This document shows positions 8,147 to 16,419 of a DNA stretch of 39,522 nucleotides, piece after piece. Source of the stretch: Sulfurimonas sp. GTDB taxonomy: Bacteria; Campylobacterota; Campylobacteria; Campylobacterales; Sulfurimonadaceae. The notes beneath the pieces are model-generated. The model had not been told where the DNA came from. It did no database searches and saw nothing but the letters and a program-made list of their open reading frames with translations. The position numbers and the translations under genes were made by a program. How positions within the stretch are numbered: the stretch's first letter is position 1; each line of letters begins with the position of its first letter. The DNA is taken from NCBI GenBank assembly GCA_026988315.1, contig JALSLJ010000088.1:1-39522 (forward strand), given 5' to 3'.

Positions 8147-9097
8147 ATGAATAATCAAGATAGTGTAAAAAAAATCGAATGCTTACCTACAATTGCGATA
8201 AGTATAGGTGACTTAAACGGTGTAGGGATAGAGATAGCTCTTCGTGCTCATAATGAGATCTCAAAATTTTGTACACCTATCTACTGCATAAATAATCATA
8301 TGCTCAAACAAGCCGCTAAACTCCTCAATATTGCAATACCTAAAGGGATACAACTCCAAAGCGTAGATGGTGATTTTCATATACAAGCGGGTCAAATAGA
8401 CGCAAAATCTGGAAGATACTCTTACGACTCTTTTATGAGTGCTATCAACCTATGTGAAACAAAAAAAGCCGATGCTGTTGTAACAATGCCTATAAATAAA
8501 GAGTCTTGGATGTTAGGAGGACTAGAGTACAAGGGTCATACTGATCTACTCCGTCATCATTTTAAAAAAGATGCAATCATGATGCTTGGATGTGAGAAGA
8601 TGTTCGTAGCACTCTATACTGAACACATTCCACTCCGAGATGTTCCATCTTTTATAAAAAAGGATAAATTAGTTGATTTTTTTCTTAATTTACACAAAAG
8701 TATCCCAAATGAAAAAATAGCAGTTTTAGGACTCAATCCTCATGCTGGCGATAATGGTGTATTAGGTGATGAAGAGATAGAGATAAATGCTGCTATACAA
8801 AGTGCCAATGCTATTATAGACAAAGAACTTTTTATAGGGACTATTGTTCCTGATGTAGCATTCACCCCTTATACAAGAAAAAACTTTAAATATTTTGTCG
8901 CAATGTATCATGATCAAGGACTTGCACCACTGAAAGCTTTGTATTTTGATGAAAGTGTAAACATATCATTAAATCTACCTATAATCAGAACTTCAGTTGA
9001 CCATGGAACTGCCTTTGACATAGCATACAAGGGAAAAGCAGAAACTCTCAGTTATCACAACGCTATAAAAAATGCCATATTATTTATGGGAAAATAA
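8147..9097 (+). CDS. pdxA: 4-hydroxythreonine-4-phosphate dehydrogenase
   Basis: PdxA oxidises 4-phosphohydroxy-L-threonine in the DXP-dependent route to pyridoxal phosphate, with NAD and a divalent metal. At 316 residues it fits the family. Visible are the N-terminal ISIGDLNGVGIEI, the substrate/metal motif GHTDLL, NPHAGDNG and the metal-binding YHDQGLAPLK. pdxJ, often its neighbour, is not in the window. The gene stands alone, behind a leader that carries two element ends. Confidence 0.93.
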   Translation: MNNQDSVKKIECLPTIAISIGDLNGVGIEIALRAHNEISKFCTPIYCINNHMLKQAAKLLNIAIPKGIQLQSVDGDFHIQAGQIDAKSGRYSYDSFMSAINLCETKKADAVVTMPINKESWMLGGLEYKGHTDLLRHHFKKDAIMMLGCEKMFVALYTEHIPLRDVPSFIKKDKLVDFFLNLHKSIPNEKIAVLGLNPHAGDNGVLGDEEIEINAAIQSANAIIDKELFIGTIVPDVAFTPYTRKNFKYFVAMYHDQGLAPLKALYFDESVNISLNLPIIRTSVDHGTAFDIAYKGKAETLSYHNAIKNAILFMGK

Positions 9098-9210
9098 AGA
9101 TATTACTACTCACATAAGAAAACCTTATATTGATTTATTTGTATTTTAAGAAAAATCAAAAGATTAAGTAGCTACTATACAGACATTATTTTTCAATTAA
9201 AAGGGACTCT

Positions 9211-9954
9211 ATGAAATCTTTAAAATTAGCTTTATCAGTAGCAGTAGTAACTATGCTTTCTACTAGTGCTTTCGCAGCTGGGCCACACGACAGTGTAACA
9301 TGTCTAGGTTGTCACTCTACTCACTTCGCAGTTGATGATAAAATCTTTGCAGTAAAAAATACTGTAATGAAAAATCCTCTTACAAAAAAATCTTTTGATG
9401 GTCTTATCGCTAAAAACTGTCTAGGTTGTCATGAATTAACTCAATTTGGTGGAGCTGGAATCAGACCTGTACATATGCATACTACTCACCCAATCGGTAT
9501 GGTTCCAAATCCAAAAATTGCTAGTGTTCCTCAAACAATGCTAAACGATGGTAAACTTGACTGTGTTAGTTGTCATGAAGCGCATCCATCAAACAAAAAC
9601 TTTATGTATTTAAGAGTTGATACAGGTAAAGATGGTGAAAACATCCAAAACCTTTGTGCTGTTTGTCATGATGCTAAAGTAGATTTAGGTTCAGCTGGCT
9701 TCAAAAAAGTGAGTGATATCAAAATCTTTAGTGCTATGGATCAAGAAAAAGGTTCAGGTTTCTTCTCTAGAGACAAAGTTAGAATTCAAAATAAAACTAC
9801 ATCTTATGTGATGCCGCTTGGTAAAGTTGGAGCAAATGATATTATGCCAAACTACTTAAATCAACCAGACTGGGTATATGCACCTACTGTTAACCCTTTA
9901 GCTGATTTTAAAACTAAAAAATCTACAAAAAGAACAACTACAAAAGTAAAATAA
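9211..9954 (+). CDS. Tetraheme cytochrome c (doubled CXXCH type), exported
   Basis: A 247-residue protein with a clear signal peptide (cleavage after STSAFA). There are four haem sites: CLGCH near residue 31, CLGCH near 70, CVSCH near 117 and CAVCH near 151. Several spare His (GPHD, STHFAV, HMHTTHPIG, EAHPS) could give bis-His ligation. The haem domain occupies the first 160 residues; the last 90 are haem-free and end in a Lys/Thr-rich tail. AAAGGGA precedes the ATG. It is the largest of three tetraheme proteins in the window and probably a periplasmic electron carrier; donor and acceptor cannot be inferred. Confidence 0.88.
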   Translation: MKSLKLALSVAVVTMLSTSAFAAGPHDSVTCLGCHSTHFAVDDKIFAVKNTVMKNPLTKKSFDGLIAKNCLGCHELTQFGGAGIRPVHMHTTHPIGMVPNPKIASVPQTMLNDGKLDCVSCHEAHPSNKNFMYLRVDTGKDGENIQNLCAVCHDAKVDLGSAGFKKVSDIKIFSAMDQEKGSGFFSRDKVRIQNKTTSYVMPLGKVGANDIMPNYLNQPDWVYAPTVNPLADFKTKKSTKRTTTKVK

Positions 9955-9980
9955 TACAAAAACTTTTTTACTTAAAAACT

Positions 9981-9997
9981 AAAGAGATTCTCTCTTT
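9981..9997 (+). terminator. Probable terminator hairpin after tetraheme cytochrome
   Basis: AAAGAGA-TTC-TCTCTTT forms a perfect 7-bp stem with a 3-base loop 27 bases after the stop. The following GGTTTAAAT is only weakly T-rich. Confidence 0.45.
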
Positions 9998-10104
9998 GGT
10001 TTAAATCAACCTCATTCTTATATCTTCAGTTATAAAAAATCTCAATCAACAAGCTAACATAATAATATTGATTAAAAACTAATTTTATTTTTATAAAAAC
10101 TTGT

Positions 10105-10110
10105 TATAAT
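10105..10110 (+). promoter_or_regulatory. Putative -10 box for second tetraheme cytochrome
   Basis: TATAAT 38 bases before the ATG in a T-rich upstream region, suggesting the gene is transcribed separately from the 9211 cytochrome. Confidence 0.4.
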
Positions 10111-10147
10111 TATACACATAATCCTCAATAATAACTATAGGTTAACA

Positions 10148-10684
10148 ATGAAAAATATAATCATAATATCACTCTTAGTAACTACACTTTTTTCATCTAT
10201 GCTTGGCGGTTTACATGATTTAAGTGGCGGAATTGCTACTACAGAAGATGAGCTATGTATATATTGCCACACTCCTGATTTACTTGCAGATGGAACTGCC
10301 AGCTTTCCAGTTTATGGACAAGGGGATACTACATCTACACAGTTTATAGATGCAACACTCTCTTGCTTAGGATGCCATGATGGTGTTAGTGCTACATACC
10401 AAGCTATAAACCCAATAGAAAATAAAGTGTACTTAGACCGTATGCATCCAGTAGCGATTATCTATAATGAAGCAAAAAGAAGCTTAAGAGATAAAAACAC
10501 ACCTGTAGTAGATTGGCAAAATGCAACTACCATTAATGATTTGTTAGTTAATGGTGAACTACAGTGTGTTACTTGCCATAACCCTCACAGCAATGCTAAT
10601 AGAAGATTTCTAAGACATAACAATAGTAAAAGTAATTTATGTTCTAGCTGTCATGATATGGGTAATGGATTAACATATCCATAG
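10148..10684 (+). CDS. Tetraheme cytochrome c, exported, paralogue of the 37410 gene
   Basis: A 178-residue protein with an N-terminal signal peptide (KNIIIISLLVTTLFSSM) and four haem motifs: CIYCH, CLGCH, CVTCH and CSSCH. The layout is the same as in the protein at 37410: an N-terminal LHDLSGG (DFHRLD there), first haem, C-L-x-C-H-D-G for the second, an isolated HP before the third (RMHPVAI here, RGHPIFV there), then C-x2-C-H-x2-H and a terminal haem. This conserved spacing indicates paralogy and shared bis-His packing. Likely a periplasmic electron carrier; partner unknown. Confidence 0.88.
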   Translation: MKNIIIISLLVTTLFSSMLGGLHDLSGGIATTEDELCIYCHTPDLLADGTASFPVYGQGDTTSTQFIDATLSCLGCHDGVSATYQAINPIENKVYLDRMHPVAIIYNEAKRSLRDKNTPVVDWQNATTINDLLVNGELQCVTCHNPHSNANRRFLRHNNSKSNLCSSCHDMGNGLTYP

Positions 10685-10731
10685 ATAAAATTTATTTGAA
10701 CTCATTTATCATACCTTTACCTTTATTTTAG

Positions 10732-10737
10732 TATAAT
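10732..10737 (+). promoter_or_regulatory. Putative -10 box for pyrD
   Basis: TATAAT 25 bases before the pyrD ATG, preceded by T-rich sequence; no firm -35. Confidence 0.4.
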
Positions 10738-10762
10738 CAAAAAAATTATATAAAGTAGCAAT

Positions 10763-11821
10763 ATGATAAATTACGCAACAATAAAACCTTTGCTTTTTAA
10801 ACTAGATCCAGAATCGGCTCATCATTTGGCTGAGTGTGTTTTAAGACTGCCAAATATCTGCCAAATACCATTTAACTCTTTTTTGAGTTCCCATTTTATT
10901 GATGATGAGATTTTATCTCAGGAACTTTTTGGGCGCACATTTTTAAACCCTATTGGTCTTGGTGCAGGATTTGATAAAAATGCTACTATGATTAGAGGTA
11001 TGCAGGTATTAGGTTTTGGTTATACGGAGATAGGAACATTTACACCAAAACCACAAGCAGGAAATCCAAAGCCAAGAATGTTTAGACATATTGAAGAAGA
11101 GTCTATTCAAAATGCTATGGGTTTTAACAATAAAGGACTACTAAAAGTTCAAAAAAGACTCAAAGCTATTTACCCTTTTACAACACCTATCGGTATAAAT
11201 ATTGGCAAAAATAAATTAACTCCTGAGAGTGAAGCGATTAATGATTATACCACTCTCATAAAAGCTACACACACTTTAGGTGACTATATAGTAATAAATA
11301 TATCTTCGCCAAACACTCCAGGGCTTCGTGATTTACAAAATGAAGAGTTTATAACAAGGCTTTTTACAGAAGCAAAAGCGATAACTGATAAACCTATTTT
11401 ATTAAAAATTGCTCCAGATATGACCTTAGAAGATGCTGTGGCACTTACTACAATGGCAGTTGATAAAGGTGCGGATGGAATCATTGCAACGAACACAACT
11501 ATAGACTACTCTCTTGTAAAACATCCAAAAGAGATTGGTGGGCTTAGTGGAGCTGTTTTAAAACATAAAAGTTTTGAAATATTTGAAGCAATCGCAAAAG
11601 AGCTTTTTGGAAAAACAATACTTATCTCTGTTGGTGGCATTGACTCAGCTGAGGAGGCTTACAAACGCATCAAAGCTGGTGCTTCTTTAGTGCAAATCCT
11701 AAGTGGGCTTATCTTTCATGGTCCAGATATGATTAAAGATATAAACCTTAAACTTGTTGAGCTTATAAAAGCTGATGGATATACAAACATCACACAAGCT
11801 ATAGGCGCAGATAGAAAATAA
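10763..11821 (+). CDS. pyrD: Dihydroorotate dehydrogenase (quinone), class 2
   Basis: Membrane-associated class 2 enzyme oxidising dihydroorotate to orotate with quinone as acceptor, step four of pyrimidine synthesis. The 352-residue length and the N-terminal helical extension (KPLLFKLDPESAHHLAE) are diagnostic for class 2. Further landmarks are FMN-binding GLGAGFDKNA, the catalytic-serine loop NISSPNTPGLRDLQ, and the phosphate-site ISVGGIDSAEEAYKRIKAGA. It heads the run pyrD-M16-dapA-SDR, the same order I recall for H. pylori HP1011-HP1014 and C. jejuni Cj0804-Cj0807. The next gene starts two bases after the stop. Confidence 0.96.
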   Translation: MINYATIKPLLFKLDPESAHHLAECVLRLPNICQIPFNSFLSSHFIDDEILSQELFGRTFLNPIGLGAGFDKNATMIRGMQVLGFGYTEIGTFTPKPQAGNPKPRMFRHIEEESIQNAMGFNNKGLLKVQKRLKAIYPFTTPIGINIGKNKLTPESEAINDYTTLIKATHTLGDYIVINISSPNTPGLRDLQNEEFITRLFTEAKAITDKPILLKIAPDMTLEDAVALTTMAVDKGADGIIATNTTIDYSLVKHPKEIGGLSGAVLKHKSFEIFEAIAKELFGKTILISVGGIDSAEEAYKRIKAGASLVQILSGLIFHGPDMIKDINLKLVELIKADGYTNITQAIGADRK

Positions 11822-11822
11822 T

Positions 11823-13121
11823 ATGAAAGCATTCATACTACTTACACTAATTTTAGGGACAATAATGGCATCATCATTACCACAAATAGAAACAAAAACA
11901 CTTAAAAACGGACTACAAATAGTCGTAATCCCTTTAAAGAACAATACAAATGTAATTAGCACCGATATCTTTTACAAAGTTGGAAGCAGAAATGAAGTGA
12001 TGGGCAAAACCGGTATTGCTCATATGCTTGAGCATATGAACTTTAAATCTACAAAAAATTTAGATGCGGGTGAGTTTGACAAAGAGGTAAAAAGTATAGG
12101 TGGAGTAAATAATGCTTCAACAAGTTTTGACTACACCCATTACTATATAAAATCTAGTACAGATAATCTTGGTAAATCTATAGAGCTTTATGCGGAACTT
12201 ATGCAAAACCTAAACCTCAAAGATGAAGAGTTTCAACCCGAGCGTGATGTTGTAACAGAAGAGAGATTATGGAGAACAGACAACTCCCCTTTAGGATACC
12301 TTTACTTCAAGATGTTCAACAACGCTTATGTGTACCACCCATACCACTGGACACCTATCGGCTTTATGAATGACATACGAACATGGACTATAGAAGATAT
12401 AAAAGATTTTCACAAGACTTACTATCAACCAGGCAATGCTATTTTAATGGTAACTGGCGACATTGACCCAAAAGAGGTCTTTAAAAAAGCTAAAAAAGAG
12501 TTTGCTAACTTAAAAAACACGGCAAAAATTCCTGAGTTTAAATTTGTAGAACCTGAACAAGATGGACCCAAAAGAGTTACTATTCATAAAGATAGTGAAG
12601 TAGAGATGATAGCTATCACTTTTCATATCCCAGACTTCAAACATCCAGACCAGCCTACTCTCAGTGCTATTTCTGAGATTTTATTCTCAGGAAAAAGTTC
12701 AAGACTATATAAAGATTTAGTAACTAAGAAGCGTCTTGTGAACTCAATATATGCTTACAATATGGAAAGCATCGACCCTGGTCTTTTTATATTTTTAGCA
12801 GTCTGCAACCCAGGTGTTCAGGCAAAAGAGGTAGAAAAAGAGCTAATTACACAAATCAACCTTCTTAAAAATAAAAAAGTCACAAAAGCTGAACTTGATA
12901 AAGTAAAAATCAATACCAAAGCAGACTTTGTACATTCACTAGAAAGCTCAACTTCTGTAGCAAACCTTTATGGAAGTTATCTGGTAAGAGGTGACCTAGC
13001 TCCACTTTTAACTTATGAAGAAAACCTCAATAAAGTAACAGCATCACAAGTTAAAGAAGTTGCAAATAGATACTTTAATTTTGACAAATCAACAACTCTT
13101 ATACTTAAAAAGGGTGAATAA
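11823..13121 (+). CDS. M16 family zinc peptidase (PqqE-like), exported
   Basis: A 432-residue pitrilysin-family protein with an N-terminal signal peptide (ending near MASSLPQ). The inverted zinc motif HMLEH is at about residues 67-71, with the downstream ligand Glu in DVVTEERLWR near 142. A second, inactive-type M16 domain follows (IPDFKHPDQPTLSAISEIL and the YLVRGDLAP region). It is the orthologue by position of H. pylori HP1012, annotated PqqE although no PQQ pathway is present, so the substrate is unknown. Predicted location is the periplasm or outer face of the inner membrane. It starts two bases after pyrD. Confidence 0.9.
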   Translation: MKAFILLTLILGTIMASSLPQIETKTLKNGLQIVVIPLKNNTNVISTDIFYKVGSRNEVMGKTGIAHMLEHMNFKSTKNLDAGEFDKEVKSIGGVNNASTSFDYTHYYIKSSTDNLGKSIELYAELMQNLNLKDEEFQPERDVVTEERLWRTDNSPLGYLYFKMFNNAYVYHPYHWTPIGFMNDIRTWTIEDIKDFHKTYYQPGNAILMVTGDIDPKEVFKKAKKEFANLKNTAKIPEFKFVEPEQDGPKRVTIHKDSEVEMIAITFHIPDFKHPDQPTLSAISEILFSGKSSRLYKDLVTKKRLVNSIYAYNMESIDPGLFIFLAVCNPGVQAKEVEKELITQINLLKNKKVTKAELDKVKINTKADFVHSLESSTSVANLYGSYLVRGDLAPLLTYEENLNKVTASQVKEVANRYFNFDKSTTLILKKGE

Positions 13122-13169
13122 ATTTTAGTTGATACCCTATGCAAATATTATAATTTAATAGTTTTTCGA

Positions 13170-13175
13170 TATAAT
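13170..13175 (+). promoter_or_regulatory. Putative -10 box for dapA
   Basis: TATAAT 29 bases upstream of the dapA ATG in the 83-base gap after the M16 gene. Confidence 0.4.
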
Positions 13176-13204
13176 TTCGCATTAATTAAAGCAAGGCTAA
13201 ACAG

Positions 13205-14098
13205 ATGAATATAGTAACAGGTTCTTCAACAGCACTAATAACTCCTTTTAAAAATGGGAAATTAGATGAACAAACTTATGCAGCACTTATAAGAAGACAA
13301 ATTAACAACGGCATGGATGCAGTATGTCCAGTTGGAACTACGGGTGAGAGTGCAACCCTTACTCCAGGTGAAGATATCAGATGTATGGAAATTGCAGTAG
13401 AGGTTTGCAAAGGTACCAATACAAAAGTATTAGCTGGTGCGGGAAGCAACTCAACATCAGAAGCGATAAGCGCTGCTAAAAATGCACAAAAATGTGGTGT
13501 AGATGCTATTTTCTCAGTAGCACCATACTATGTAAAACCATCTCAAGAGGGTCTTTACCAACATTATAAAGCTATTGCTGAGTCTGTAAGTGAACTTCCC
13601 TTTATGCTTTATAATGTTCCAGGACGCACAGTGGTTGACATCTCTGCAGATACCGTCATTAGACTTTTTGATGATGTAAAAAACATCTATGGAATTAAAG
13701 AGGCTACAGGAAGTTTAGAGCGTGCCGTAGAACTTCTTTCTCGCCGACCCAAACTGAAAGTATTTTCTGGTGATGATGCTATTGATTATCCTATTTTAGC
13801 TAATGGTGGAGCTGGCATAACCTCTGTTACATCGAATCTTATGCCTGATTTAAAATCAGAGTTAGTGAAACTCTCACTTGTGGGTGACTTTACAGGAGCA
13901 AAAGCTATCAACGATAAGCTCTACCCTTTAAACTCAGTAATGTTTTGTGAAGCTAATCCAATCCCTATAAAAGCTGCTTTGTATATAGCTGGACTTATTG
14001 ATACTCTTGAGTATCGCCTTCCTCTTACTGCTCCAAGTTTACACAATATGAAAAAAATCGAAGAAGTTATGAAAAATTACGAAATTAAAGGACTATAA
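13205..14098 (+). CDS. dapA: 4-hydroxy-tetrahydrodipicolinate synthase
   Basis: DapA condenses pyruvate and aspartate semialdehyde, the first committed step to diaminopimelate and lysine. The 297-residue TIM barrel shows VGTTGESATL (44-53), the catalytic tyrosine in YNVPGRT (about 136-142) and the Schiff-base lysine in YGIKEATGS (about Lys165). The SDR gene follows after one base and is clearly in the same operon. Confidence 0.96.
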   Translation: MNIVTGSSTALITPFKNGKLDEQTYAALIRRQINNGMDAVCPVGTTGESATLTPGEDIRCMEIAVEVCKGTNTKVLAGAGSNSTSEAISAAKNAQKCGVDAIFSVAPYYVKPSQEGLYQHYKAIAESVSELPFMLYNVPGRTVVDISADTVIRLFDDVKNIYGIKEATGSLERAVELLSRRPKLKVFSGDDAIDYPILANGGAGITSVTSNLMPDLKSELVKLSLVGDFTGAKAINDKLYPLNSVMFCEANPIPIKAALYIAGLIDTLEYRLPLTAPSLHNMKKIEEVMKNYEIKGL

Positions 14099-14099
14099 G

Positions 14100-14879
14100 A
14101 TGGAAAAAACTATGGTAGGAAAAACTTTATTTGTAAGTGGTGGCACTCGTGGTATCGGTAAGGCAATAGCGTATGCCTTTGCTGCTAAAGGTTGCGATAT
14201 AGCATTTACCTATGCTTCATCCTCTGACACTGCAAATGAAATAATCGCTGATATTGAAAACAGATACAGCGTTAAATGTAGAGCTTATAAACTAGATATA
14301 TTGGAACCATTGACTTACAAAGATGTGTATAAAGAATTTGATAAAGATTTTGATAGACTTGATTACTTTATCTCAAATGCTATCATCTCTGGTCGTGCTG
14401 TTGTTGGTGGTTTTGCTCCATTTATGAGACTCAAACCAAAAGGTTTAACAAATATCTATACTGCTACAGTTTCTGCTTTTGTTGTTGGAGCTCAAGAGGC
14501 TGCAAAAAGGATGGAGAAAACTGGTGGCGGCTCAATCATCTCCATGAGTTCAACTGGTAACCTTGTCTATACTCCAAACTACTCGGGTCACGGTACAAAT
14601 AAAGCTGCCATAGAAACTATGATTAAATATGCTGCTACAGAACTTGGAGAGAAAAATATCCGTGTAAATGCAGTAAGTGGTGGTCCAATTGATACAGATG
14701 CACTCAAAGCTTTTCCTAACTACGAAGAGGTCAAAGCAGAGGTTGTAAAACGCTCTCCATTAAGTCGTATGGGTGATGCTACAGACCTTACGGGTGCTTG
14801 TATTTTCCTTTGCGAAGAGAACTCTTCATGGCTAACTGGTCAAACTATTGTTATTGATGGTGGCACCTCTTTTCAGTAA
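14100..14879 (+). CDS. SDR-family oxidoreductase, enoyl-ACP reductase-like (FabL/FabI type)
   Basis: A 259-residue short-chain dehydrogenase with the NAD(P) motif GGTRGIGKA at about 15-23. The catalytic pair is spaced Tyr-x6-Lys (YSGHGTNKAA), which is the enoyl-ACP reductase arrangement rather than the Tyr-x3-Lys of classical SDRs. The C-terminal VNAVSGGPIDTDALKAFPN stretch resembles Bacillus FabL. The positional orthologue in H. pylori (HP1014) carries the old name hdhA (7-alpha-hydroxysteroid dehydrogenase), which this spacing does not support. Likely activity is reduction of an enoyl thioester or a related substrate; a second enoyl reductase elsewhere in the genome is likely, so its essentiality is unknown. 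Confidence 0.85.
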   Translation: MEKTMVGKTLFVSGGTRGIGKAIAYAFAAKGCDIAFTYASSSDTANEIIADIENRYSVKCRAYKLDILEPLTYKDVYKEFDKDFDRLDYFISNAIISGRAVVGGFAPFMRLKPKGLTNIYTATVSAFVVGAQEAAKRMEKTGGGSIISMSSTGNLVYTPNYSGHGTNKAAIETMIKYAATELGEKNIRVNAVSGGPIDTDALKAFPNYEEVKAEVVKRSPLSRMGDATDLTGACIFLCEENSSWLTGQTIVIDGGTSFQ

Positions 14880-14893
14880 GCATTTGCTTACTG
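14874..14893. terminator. Hairpin at the end of the SDR gene, likely terminator
   Basis: CAGTAAGC-ATTT-GCTTACTG is a perfect 8-bp stem with a 4-base loop that contains the SDR stop codon. It sits between convergent genes and may serve both strands; there is no strong T-tract. Confidence 0.5.
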
Positions 14894-14905
14894 CTAGCAA
14901 CCATT

Positions 14906-15547
14906 TTAGTTTGAAAAGACTATTAATCTTCCACTTATTTCTACATCTTTAAATGCAAACCTTTCTTTTATCCACTCTATTGTACATTTATGATAAAAAA
15001 ATACATGGGAGGGATCATTTTTATAATACCACGAATCAAACTCTATACTGTCATCATAAATTTCTGTCATGCAGTAAAGTTTTCCATCTTTATGCAACAT
15101 ACTTTTGAGTAATGCAAACTCCTTGTATGGATAGTGAAAGTGCTCTATCACCTCACAAGACGATATATAATCATACCTTTCACCTAGTAACTCTTTGTAA
15201 TTATGAAAAATTGGATCATAGGGGCTAATATCATAATTATTATCTCTAAGTACCTTGGTTATCACTGGTCCGGTTCCTGCACCAAAATCTAAGCCTTTAG
15301 AGTTTGGATTAAAATCCCTCATCACTGACAATGTAATGGGTGAAACAAATTTTTGATAATTAAAGTCTTCCACAATATTTTCATGTTGTTCATATATTGA
15401 TTTCTCAACTTCAAAACTCGGCTTAGAGTCATCATTAGTAAATACAGCCAAACAATTTCCACACTGATAATAATGAATATTGTTATTTTTATAAATAAGA
15501 GAACCAAATTCTCTACAAAGTGGGCAGTTCTCATCTTGTTTTAGCAT
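14906..15547 (-). CDS. Class I SAM-dependent methyltransferase with N-terminal zinc-ribbon-like motif
   Basis: A 213-residue protein from ATG 15545-15547; an upstream ATG at 15601 would add 18 residues that look unrelated. The N-terminus has CPLC (about 8-11) and CGNC (about 29-32), a treble-cleft/zinc-ribbon pattern. Then comes motif I of the Rossmann methyltransferases, LDFGAGTGPV (about 85-94), the acidic strand-2 end ISPYDP, and SSCEVIEHFHYPYKE as motif IV/post-I. This is the 'Methyltransf_23' style often seen in small-molecule, sugar or lipid methylation. The acceptor is unknown. It lies next to flagellar genes but nothing in it indicates a flagellar role. Confidence 0.75.
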   Translation of the reverse strand: MLKQDENCPLCREFGSLIYKNNNIHYYQCGNCLAVFTNDDSKPSFEVEKSIYEQHENIVEDFNYQKFVSPITLSVMRDFNPNSKGLDFGAGTGPVITKVLRDNNYDISPYDPIFHNYKELLGERYDYISSCEVIEHFHYPYKEFALLKSMLHKDGKLYCMTEIYDDSIEFDSWYYKNDPSHVFFYHKCTIEWIKERFAFKDVEISGRLIVFSN

Positions 15548-15777
15548 AATAAAATTCTTTTTCGGTAGAATAGCAATATTATAATATAACCTTGCTTTCA
15601 TAGAATACTTATTCTTTTCTTTGTTATATTAATTAAGTAGTTACATATATCTACACTTTATTAAAAATATATAATTAATACAAATAATACTCATGGTTAT
15701 CACAAAACTTAGGTAAAATTACTAAGTTATCACTTTAGAAATATTTTTTAACTTAATTTATAAATATATTTATTTTA

Positions 15778-15794
15778 TGGCACATTGATTGCTA
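15778..15794 (+). promoter_or_regulatory. Sigma54-type promoter upstream of the SprT-like gene
   Basis: TGGCACATTGATTGCTA has the -24 GG and -12 GC separated by exactly 10 bases and matches the consensus TGGCAC-N5-TTGC. It ends 39 bases before the ATG at 15834. The gap 15602-15833 otherwise holds only AT-rich sequence. In Campylobacterota RpoN/FlgR control the rod-hook class of flagellar genes. Confidence 0.7.
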
Positions 15795-15833
15795 TAAATT
15801 AATGTAAATTTACTTTATAGGAATAGCGCAATA

Positions 15834-16370
15834 ATGCTTACAAGAAAATTTAAAATTATGTTTGCTTCAACTATGTTCGCATCCGCTGCTATTCTCGCTA
15901 GTAACTGGGAAAAAATTAATGAAAACTACGAAACAGACAATCTTTACAAGAAAATTATTTTAAAAGAAAAAAGTGTCTTAGCGCTTATGCAGAGTAAATA
16001 CGGCTTTCAATTTGATGTACCTATTATACTTACAAAACAATTAGAAGATAATGTTTATGGGGTAACTATTTGTGATAAAGATGATTCCATTAAAATATAT
16101 TTAAATAAAAAAATAGTTCAAAACAATCTTGACTATGTTCTTGATACAGTGATCCCTCACGAATATGCTCATGCTCTCATGTTTAAGCAAAAACTTTTAG
16201 CTAAAAATAGAGATGGATATGCTTTGAGAGTTAGGCAAGTTGGTCTCACACATAAAAGCAAACATGATGGTCACAACCATATTTGGCAAAAAACCTGTAA
16301 GGACCTTGGTGGAGATCAATGTCAGAAATTTGTTACTCATAAAGATGCCAAAATGAGTCAACTTTTCTAA
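15834..16370 (+). CDS. SprT-like putative zinc metallopeptidase, probably exported
   Basis: A 178-residue protein with a basic, then hydrophobic N-terminus (MLTRKFKIMFASTMFASAAILAS) that reads as a signal peptide or anchor. The zinc motif HEYAH is at about residues 103-107 (DTVIPHEYAHALMF), and a distal His lies in the HDGHNHIWQKTCKDLGG segment, where SprT-like proteins place the third ligand (H-x2-W). SprT/Spartan relatives are cytoplasmic, so a signal peptide is unusual. It is converging on flgG and sits behind a sigma54-type promoter like flgF, suggesting expression with flagellar rod genes. The substrate is unknown; a role in envelope or peptidoglycan-associated proteolysis is inference only. 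Confidence 0.75.
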   Translation: MLTRKFKIMFASTMFASAAILASNWEKINENYETDNLYKKIILKEKSVLALMQSKYGFQFDVPIILTKQLEDNVYGVTICDKDDSIKIYLNKKIVQNNLDYVLDTVIPHEYAHALMFKQKLLAKNRDGYALRVRQVGLTHKSKHDGHNHIWQKTCKDLGGDQCQKFVTHKDAKMSQLF

Positions 16371-16419
16371 AATCTACATTACTTCATCCAATTATAATCA
16401 AGCTATCTACTACGCTCTA

